From Lysobacterales bacterium UBA2790 (GTDB lineage: Bacteria; Pseudomonadota; Gammaproteobacteria; Xanthomonadales; Xanthomonadaceae): a DNA stretch of 10,480 bases. This document shows, one piece after another, positions 6,743 to 10,480 of this stretch; the stretch's first letter is position 1, and each line of letters opens with the position of its first letter. The translations under genes were made by a program, and so were the position numbers. The stretch covers positions 16,225-26,704 of the forward strand of contig DEHW01000169.1 in assembly GCA_002352135.1 (NCBI GenBank), in the 5' to 3' direction. The notes under the pieces were generated by a model that saw only the letters and a list, made by a program, of their open reading frames with translations, was not told the DNA's origin and made no database searches.

Positions 6743-7533
6743 GACTCGATGTGACGATGCGCGAAGCAGTGATCGCACTGGCCCGTCAGGCTGGCGAGCA
6801 GATTCTGCGCATCTACGACAGTGAATTTGCGGTGCAGGCCAAGCAGGACCGCAGTCCCTTGACGGAGGCGGACATGGCCTCGCATCGACTCATCGTTGCG
6901 GGTCTGCAGCGGCTGACGCCAGACTGGCCGGTGCTGTCCGAAGAGTCCGCACCGCAGGACATTGAAGCGCGCCGGGCGTGGACGCGCTTCTGGCTGGTGG
7001 ACCCTTTGGATGGCACGCGGGAGTTCGTCAAGCGCAATGGTGAGTTCACCGTCAACATCGCCTTGGTGGACGGCGACCGCCCGGTGTTTGGTGTGGTGTA
7101 TGCGCCGGTGCTGGATCAGTTGTTCTGGGGCGCGCCCAGCGAGGGCGCGTGGTTGCGGCAGTCTTTTGAGGCGGACGTCGCTTTGAACGTTTGTCGCCCC
7201 GCGCCGCGACCCTTGCGCGTGGCGGTATCCCGCTCGCATCTCGACCCGGCCAGCGCCGCCTTGATTGGCAAACTGCACGCGCCATTGCAGAAGCCATTGG
7301 GCTCATCGCTGAAATTCTGCCAATTGGCCGAGGGGCTGGTCGATCTGTACCCGCGCTTCGGACCGACTGGCGAGTGGGACACCGCTGCCGGTCAGGCCGT
7401 GCTGGAAGCGGCTGGCGGGGCCGTGCTTGATCTGCACGGCAATGCGCTGCGTTACAACCAGCGCGATGGCCTGATCAACCCGGATTTCATTGCACTGGGC
7501 GACACGGATTTGCCCTGGAGAGAGTGGCTGTGA
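6739..7533 (+). CDS. cysQ: CysQ, 3'(2'),5'-bisphosphate nucleotidase
   Basis: The product is 264 residues long. CysQ removes the 3' phosphate from 3'-phosphoadenosine 5'-phosphate (PAP), the by-product of sulfate assimilation and of 4'-phosphopantetheine transfer, giving AMP. The subfamily motifs are all visible: K35-Q-D-R-S-P-L-T-E-A-D45, L-S-E-E at 66-69, W-L-V-D-P-L-D-G-T at 85-93 followed by R-E-F-V-K-R-N-G-E-F-T-V-N-I-A-L, G-S-S-L-K-F-C, L-Y-P-R-F-G-P-T and E-W-D-T-A-A at 212-217. Metal ligands E68, D88, D91 and D214 are present. The N-P-D-F-I end is also typical. The gene shares ATGA with nudE. Confidence 0.95.
   Translation: MRLDVTMREAVIALARQAGEQILRIYDSEFAVQAKQDRSPLTEADMASHRLIVAGLQRLTPDWPVLSEESAPQDIEARRAWTRFWLVDPLDGTREFVKRNGEFTVNIALVDGDRPVFGVVYAPVLDQLFWGAPSEGAWLRQSFEADVALNVCRPAPRPLRVAVSRSHLDPASAALIGKLHAPLQKPLGSSLKFCQLAEGLVDLYPRFGPTGEWDTAAGQAVLEAAGGAVLDLHGNALRYNQRDGLINPDFIALGDTDLPWREWL
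7517..7520 (+). promoter_or_regulatory. Ribosome binding site deciding the mazG start
   Basis: GGAG at 7517-7520 lies nine bases before GTG 7530 and only three before the in-frame GTG 7524. The spacing favours 7530, which also gives the GTGA stop/start overlap seen elsewhere in this operon. Confidence 0.6.
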
Positions 7534-8372
7534 CCAAGGCAGAAGCATTGCAGCGCGTTCTGGCGCAGCCCGCAGGTTTGCCCCGATTGCTGGCCATCAT
7601 GGCGCAGTTGCGCAATCCTTATGGTGGCTGTCCCTGGGATCTGGAACAGACGTTTTCGACGATCGCGCCCTGCACGATCGAAGAAGCCTACGAGGTTGCC
7701 GATGCGATCATCCGTGGCGACTTCGACGACTTGCGTGATGAGTTGGGCGACTTGCTTCTGCAGGTCGTGTTCCATGCACGAATGGCGGAAGAGGCTGGGC
7801 GCTTCGACTTTGCTGCCGTGGTCGACGCGATCACCGACAAGCTGATACGACGCCATCCACATGTCTTCGAGGATCGCGAAGCCAGCGACGCGGACGGCGC
7901 GCTGGTGCAGTGGGAGTCGCGCAAGCGCGAGGAACGCGAGGCCAAAGGTGACCCGGACCGCAGTGCGCTGGCCGGTATCACCCAAGGTCTTCCAGAGTGG
8001 CAACGCGCGCACAAGTTGCAGAAGCGCGCTGCCAGCGTGGGCTTCGATTGGCCGGATGTCGCGCCGGTAATCGCCAAACTGCATGAGGAACTGGACGAAG
8101 TGCGAGCCGAGTGGAAGAACGGCTTGGGCACCGACGCGCTGGAAGACGAGATCGGAGACGTCCTGTTTGTGGCGGTGAATCTGGCTCGCCATGCGAAGGT
8201 GGATGCGGGCAGTGCGTTGCGCCGTGCCAATCGCAAGTTCGAACGGCGCTTCCGCGCCATGGAGGCCTTGGCCGCCGCACAGGGCAGGGTGTTTTCGGAG
8301 CTGGATCTCGCGGCGCAGGAATCCCTTTGGGAACAGGTGAAGCGCGCGGAGCGCCAGGAAGTCAGCGCATGA
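7530..8372 (+). CDS. mazG: MazG, nucleoside triphosphate pyrophosphohydrolase
   Basis: The product is 280 residues long, slightly more than the 263 of E. coli MazG. MazG hydrolyses NTPs and dNTPs to the monophosphate and pyrophosphate, removing non-canonical nucleotides and, in E. coli, lowering (p)ppGpp. Both tandem MazG domains are visible. The first has C-P-W-D-L-E-Q-T-F (34-42), the E51-E52-x-x-E55 helix and E71-L-G-D74. The second has K-L-H-E-E-L-D-E (metal-binding E186, E187 and E190) and D-E-I-G-D-V-L-F (E207, D210). K-L-Q-K-R-A-A and G-F-D-W lie between. All acidic metal ligands are intact. No mazEF toxin pair is nearby, so this looks like a house-cleaning enzyme. It shares ATGA with the next gene. 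Confidence 0.95.
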   Translation: MTKAEALQRVLAQPAGLPRLLAIMAQLRNPYGGCPWDLEQTFSTIAPCTIEEAYEVADAIIRGDFDDLRDELGDLLLQVVFHARMAEEAGRFDFAAVVDAITDKLIRRHPHVFEDREASDADGALVQWESRKREEREAKGDPDRSALAGITQGLPEWQRAHKLQKRAASVGFDWPDVAPVIAKLHEELDEVRAEWKNGLGTDALEDEIGDVLFVAVNLARHAKVDAGSALRRANRKFERRFRAMEALAAAQGRVFSELDLAAQESLWEQVKRAERQEVSA

Positions 8373-8692
8373 GCAACGAAGTGCCCGAGTCAGTGCGGTT
8401 CACGTCCTTCAACGAGTTCTATCCCTACTACCTTGGTGAGCATCAGAACCCGACCTGTCGGCGCTTGCATGTGATCGGCAGTACGGGCGTTCTCGTGTTG
8501 TTGGCGTTCGGACTTGGCGTGCCCGACTGGCGCTTTCTGCTTGCGATGCCGCTCTGTGGCTATGGCTTTGCCTGGGTAGGGCACTTCTTCTTCGAACACA
8601 ACCGTCCTGCGACCTTTCGCTATCCGCTCTGGTCGCTTATGGGCGACTGGGTGATGTACCGGGATGTCCTGCTACGCCGAATTCCTTTCTGA
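8369..8692 (+). CDS. DUF962/Mpo1-like small membrane protein
   Basis: The product is 107 residues long. It matches the DUF962 family, whose yeast member Mpo1 is an iron-dependent dioxygenase that shortens 2-hydroxy fatty acids in phytosphingosine breakdown. The conserved pieces are F-Y-P-Y-Y-L-G-E-H at 17-25, N-P-T-C-R-R-L-H at 27-34, G-Y-G-F-A-W-V-G-H at 64-72 and F-F-F-E-H-N-R-P-A-T-F at 73-83. Histidines 25, 34, 72 and 77 are the likely metal ligands. Two hydrophobic segments (about 38-50 and 56-75) suggest an inner-membrane protein. AGGAAG at 8356-8361 lies seven bases before ATG 8369. The bacterial substrate is unknown. A link to 2-hydroxy fatty acids of lipid A or membrane lipids is only inference. 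Confidence 0.88.
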   Translation: MSNEVPESVRFTSFNEFYPYYLGEHQNPTCRRLHVIGSTGVLVLLAFGLGVPDWRFLLAMPLCGYGFAWVGHFFFEHNRPATFRYPLWSLMGDWVMYRDVLLRRIPF

Positions 8693-8702
8693 ATCGTTGA
8701 AC

Positions 8703-8716
8703 GCGACCTCTGTCGC
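8703..8716 (+). terminator. Small hairpin after the DUF962 gene, weak terminator candidate
   Basis: GCGAC (8703-8707) pairs perfectly with GTCGC (8712-8716) around a four-base loop, ten bases after the stop codon. No T-run follows, so if it ends transcription it is weak or Rho-assisted. It may only mark the 3' end of the upstream operon. Confidence 0.25.
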
Positions 8717-8729
8717 CATGCTGCGTGGC

Positions 8730-8776
8730 TTCACACTTGCCTCACCGCACCCTCTGCATATTCACGCTTGTGAATA
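8730..8776 (+). promoter_or_regulatory. Candidate operator: palindrome plus repeated 10-mer before the response regulator gene
   Basis: TATTCAC (8759-8765) and GTGAATA (8770-8776) form a perfect 7-bp inverted repeat around GCTT, ending 19 bases before the ATG of the response regulator. Its left half also belongs to a direct repeat: TTCACACTTG (8730-8739) and TTCACGCTTG (8761-8770) differ at one base and are offset by 31 bp, about three helix turns. CATATT at 8757-8762 could be a -10 element, which would place the palindrome over the transcription start. No strong -35 is seen. The arrangement suggests a regulator site, perhaps autoregulation by the OmpR-family protein encoded next, but an RNA hairpin in the leader is also possible. 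Confidence 0.45.
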
Positions 8777-8795
8777 ACCACGCTGGAGCTGGGCA

Positions 8796-9521
8796 ATGAA
8801 GGCACGCGAAGAGTCCCAAGGGTTGGTTCTGCTGGTTGAAGACAACCGCAATATCTCGGAAATGGTGGGCGAGTATCTGGAGCGCAAGGGCTTTGGTGTC
8901 GACTACGCGACCAATGGCAGCGATGGTCTGCGTCTGGCCACGGAAGGCAGCTACGACGTCATCGTGCTCGACCTGATGCTGCCACGGATGGACGGTCTGG
9001 AGGTCTGTCGGCGTCTGCGCAACGAGGCCAAGAAATCCACGCCGGTGCTGATGCTGACCGCGCGCGACACCTTGGACGACAAGGTGCGCGGACTGGAAGT
9101 CGGGGCCGATGACTATCTGGTCAAACCATTTGCGATCCAGGAGCTGGAAGCGCGCATTCGCGCCTTGATCCGTCGCGACCGTCGGCAGGTCAGCGCGGAG
9201 ATTCTGGAGGTGGCTGATCTGGTGCTGGATACTGCCACGCTGCGTGCCACACGCGCAGGACAGGAACTACAACTGTCGCCGATTGCGCTGCGCCTGTTGA
9301 CGATCCTGATGCGCGAGTCGCCGCGGGTGGTCAGTCGTCGTGATATCGAACGGGAGATTTGGGGCGATGGCTTGCCGGATTCCGACACGCTTCGCAGTCA
9401 CCTCTACAATTTGCGCAAGATCATCGACAAGCCCTTCAAGTCGCAATTGCTGCACACCATCCACAGTGCGGGCTATCGACTGGCTGAACTGGAGACGGAA
9501 CCCACGCGCCGGGTCGGGTAA
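8796..9521 (+). CDS. OmpR-family response regulator, ColR-like
   Basis: The product is a 241-residue two-domain transcription regulator. The receiver domain (about 10-122) has the acidic pair E15-D16, phospho-acceptor D59 in V-L-D-L-M-L-P, T88 in M-L-T-A-R-D and K110 in V-K-P-F, so phosphorylation should work normally. The winged-helix domain (about 137-232) contains P-D-S-D-T-L-R-S-H and I-D-K-P-F ahead of L-L-H-T-I-H-S-A-G-Y-R-L. These stretches closely resemble ColR, the Pseudomonas/Xanthomonas regulator of membrane integrity and metal stress. That is a resemblance from memory, so ortholog status is not claimed. GGAG at 8785-8788 lies seven bases before ATG 8796. The kinase gene follows after 30 bases and is almost certainly co-transcribed. 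Confidence 0.94.
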   Translation: MKAREESQGLVLLVEDNRNISEMVGEYLERKGFGVDYATNGSDGLRLATEGSYDVIVLDLMLPRMDGLEVCRRLRNEAKKSTPVLMLTARDTLDDKVRGLEVGADDYLVKPFAIQELEARIRALIRRDRRQVSAEILEVADLVLDTATLRATRAGQELQLSPIALRLLTILMRESPRVVSRRDIEREIWGDGLPDSDTLRSHLYNLRKIIDKPFKSQLLHTIHSAGYRLAELETEPTRRVG

Positions 9522-9551
9522 TTGCGTCGAACATTGCAGCAGGAGAGCTGA

Positions 9552-10480
9552 ATGCCCAATTCGCGTGGATTGCGCCGCAAGATCTGGGCCGCCTTCATTG
9601 TTCAGGTGGCGGCCATCAGTGGTGCCACGATCCTGGGTGTTTACGGCGCATCGGCGGTCCTCAAAGACGTCCTGATCAAGCGCGCGCTGGTCGACGAGGC
9701 CGGGCACTTCTGGAAGCGGTTTGCGATGGATCCCGCGGCCTCGCTGCCCGACACCTACAACATGCGTGGGTACCTGCTTCAGCCCGGTCACGATGTTGTT
9801 GAGCTTCCGACCTACTTGCGGCCACTGCAGCCTGGCTATCACAGCCTTGCGCAGGCCCATGGTGGCTGGCTTGTGCTGGTGGATGTCCAGCCAGAGGGGC
9901 GCCTGGTTCTGGTGTTCGACCAGGACCAGGTCAACGCCTTGGCCTTCTATTTCGGCGCGGTTCCCTTGGTGTTGGTGCTGGTCGTCATTTACGTAATCGC
10001 GTTCCTGACCTACCGGATTTCGCGGCGTGCGGTCTCGCCGGTGATCTGGCTCGCGAATCTGGTGAAACAGTGGGATCCCAAGCTTCCCGAGATCGAGGCG
10101 CTGAAGCCTGAGCATCTGCCCTTGGACGTAGAGGGCGAGGTGCAGGTGCTGGCGCATGCGCTGCACGACTTCGCCTCACGCATCGACGCCTTTGTGGAGC
10201 GCGAACGCAACTTCACCCGTGACGCTTCGCACGAATTGCGAAGTCCGTTGACGGTCATTCGCATCGCCTGTGATTTGCTTGTCAGCGAACCACAGTCCGA
10301 CTATTCGCTGCGGCAGATCGAACGCGTCCGGGTCGCGGCGCGAGACATGGAAGCGCTGATCGAGTCGTTCCTGATTCTGGCGCGCGAGAATGACTCGGGC
10401 CTGCCTGAAGAGGACATCTGTGTTGCCACCTTGCTGAAAGAGGAGCTCGACAAGCTGCAGCCCATCGCTTCCGCAAAGGG
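9552..10480 (+). CDS. Sensor histidine kinase, partner of the ColR-like regulator (C-terminus cut off)
   Basis: The frame is open from ATG 9552 to the end of the window (309 complete codons), so the ATP-binding domain lies beyond it. AGGAG at 9541-9545 supports this start. Transmembrane helices at about 12-36 and 131-153 enclose a periplasmic sensor domain of roughly 95 residues. A linker follows with R-R-A-V-S-P-V near 158-164. The dimerisation/phospho-acceptor domain has the H-box F-T-R-D-A-S-H-E-L-R-S-P with His-227. The sensor domain carries D-P-A-A-S-L-P-D-T-Y-N-M-R-G-Y-L (60-75). I recall this motif from kinases of related bacteria, but its ligand is unknown to me. It is expected to phosphorylate the regulator encoded just upstream. 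Confidence 0.93.
   Translation, partial: MPNSRGLRRKIWAAFIVQVAAISGATILGVYGASAVLKDVLIKRALVDEAGHFWKRFAMDPAASLPDTYNMRGYLLQPGHDVVELPTYLRPLQPGYHSLAQAHGGWLVLVDVQPEGRLVLVFDQDQVNALAFYFGAVPLVLVLVVIYVIAFLTYRISRRAVSPVIWLANLVKQWDPKLPEIEALKPEHLPLDVEGEVQVLAHALHDFASRIDAFVERERNFTRDASHELRSPLTVIRIACDLLVSEPQSDYSLRQIERVRVAARDMEALIESFLILARENDSGLPEEDICVATLLKEELDKLQPIASAK

Noticed and set aside
7530..8372. mazG as part of a toxin-antitoxin or phage-defence locus
   Set aside because: No mazE/mazF or defence gene is nearby. The neighbours are metabolic genes and the protein is the ordinary two-domain house-cleaning form.
1..10480. Mobile element, prophage, CRISPR array or tRNA in the window
   Set aside because: No transposase, integrase, direct-repeat array, terminal inverted repeats or tRNA-like sequence was seen. 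Gene spacing and composition are uniform.

Overview
This 10.5 kb window is a densely packed, GC-rich stretch of bacterial chromosome. Every recognised gene is on the + strand, and there are no RNA genes, insertion sequences or CRISPR arrays. The type II secretion (T2SS) genes, the gspN-nudE-cysQ arrangement, the DUF962 protein and the ColR/ColS-like two-component pair all suggest a gammaproteobacterium, probably near the Lysobacterales (Xanthomonadales). This placement is an inference from protein resemblance, not from a marker gene.

Region 1 (1-5380) is the distal part of a T2SS operon in canonical order: the C-terminus of gspG, then gspH, gspI, gspJ and gspK (minor pseudopilins), gspL and gspM (inner-membrane platform) and gspN. 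Four-base start/stop overlaps, or a 14-base overlap for gspH/gspI, link most of these genes. There are two larger gaps. The gspG-gspH gap carries a perfect 8-bp inverted repeat. The 136-bp gspK-gspL gap carries hairpin-forming sequence and may hold an internal promoter. gspE and gspF would be expected upstream of the window. gspD does not follow gspN.

Region 2 (5377-8692) continues from gspN without a gap, again through overlapping codons: an inositol-monophosphatase-family phosphatase, nudE (Nudix hydrolase), cysQ (3'-phosphoadenosine 5'-phosphate phosphatase), mazG (nucleoside triphosphate pyrophosphohydrolase) and a small DUF962/Mpo1-like membrane protein. Three of these enzymes, and perhaps the first phosphatase too, remove unwanted or by-product nucleotides. 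The block therefore reads as a metabolite house-cleaning module translated behind the secretion genes.

Region 3 (8693-10480) begins with a 103-bp regulatory gap containing a small hairpin, a repeated 10-mer and a perfect 7+4+7 palindrome. A ColR-like response regulator follows, then a membrane sensor histidine kinase that runs off the end of the window.

The gene content is mostly well-known families, and I do not see an undescribed defence or mobile system. The points most worth a second look are the palindrome and repeat before the two-component pair, the inverted repeat after gspG, the unassigned phosphatase between gspN and nudE, and the chain linking T2SS genes to nucleotide house-cleaning.
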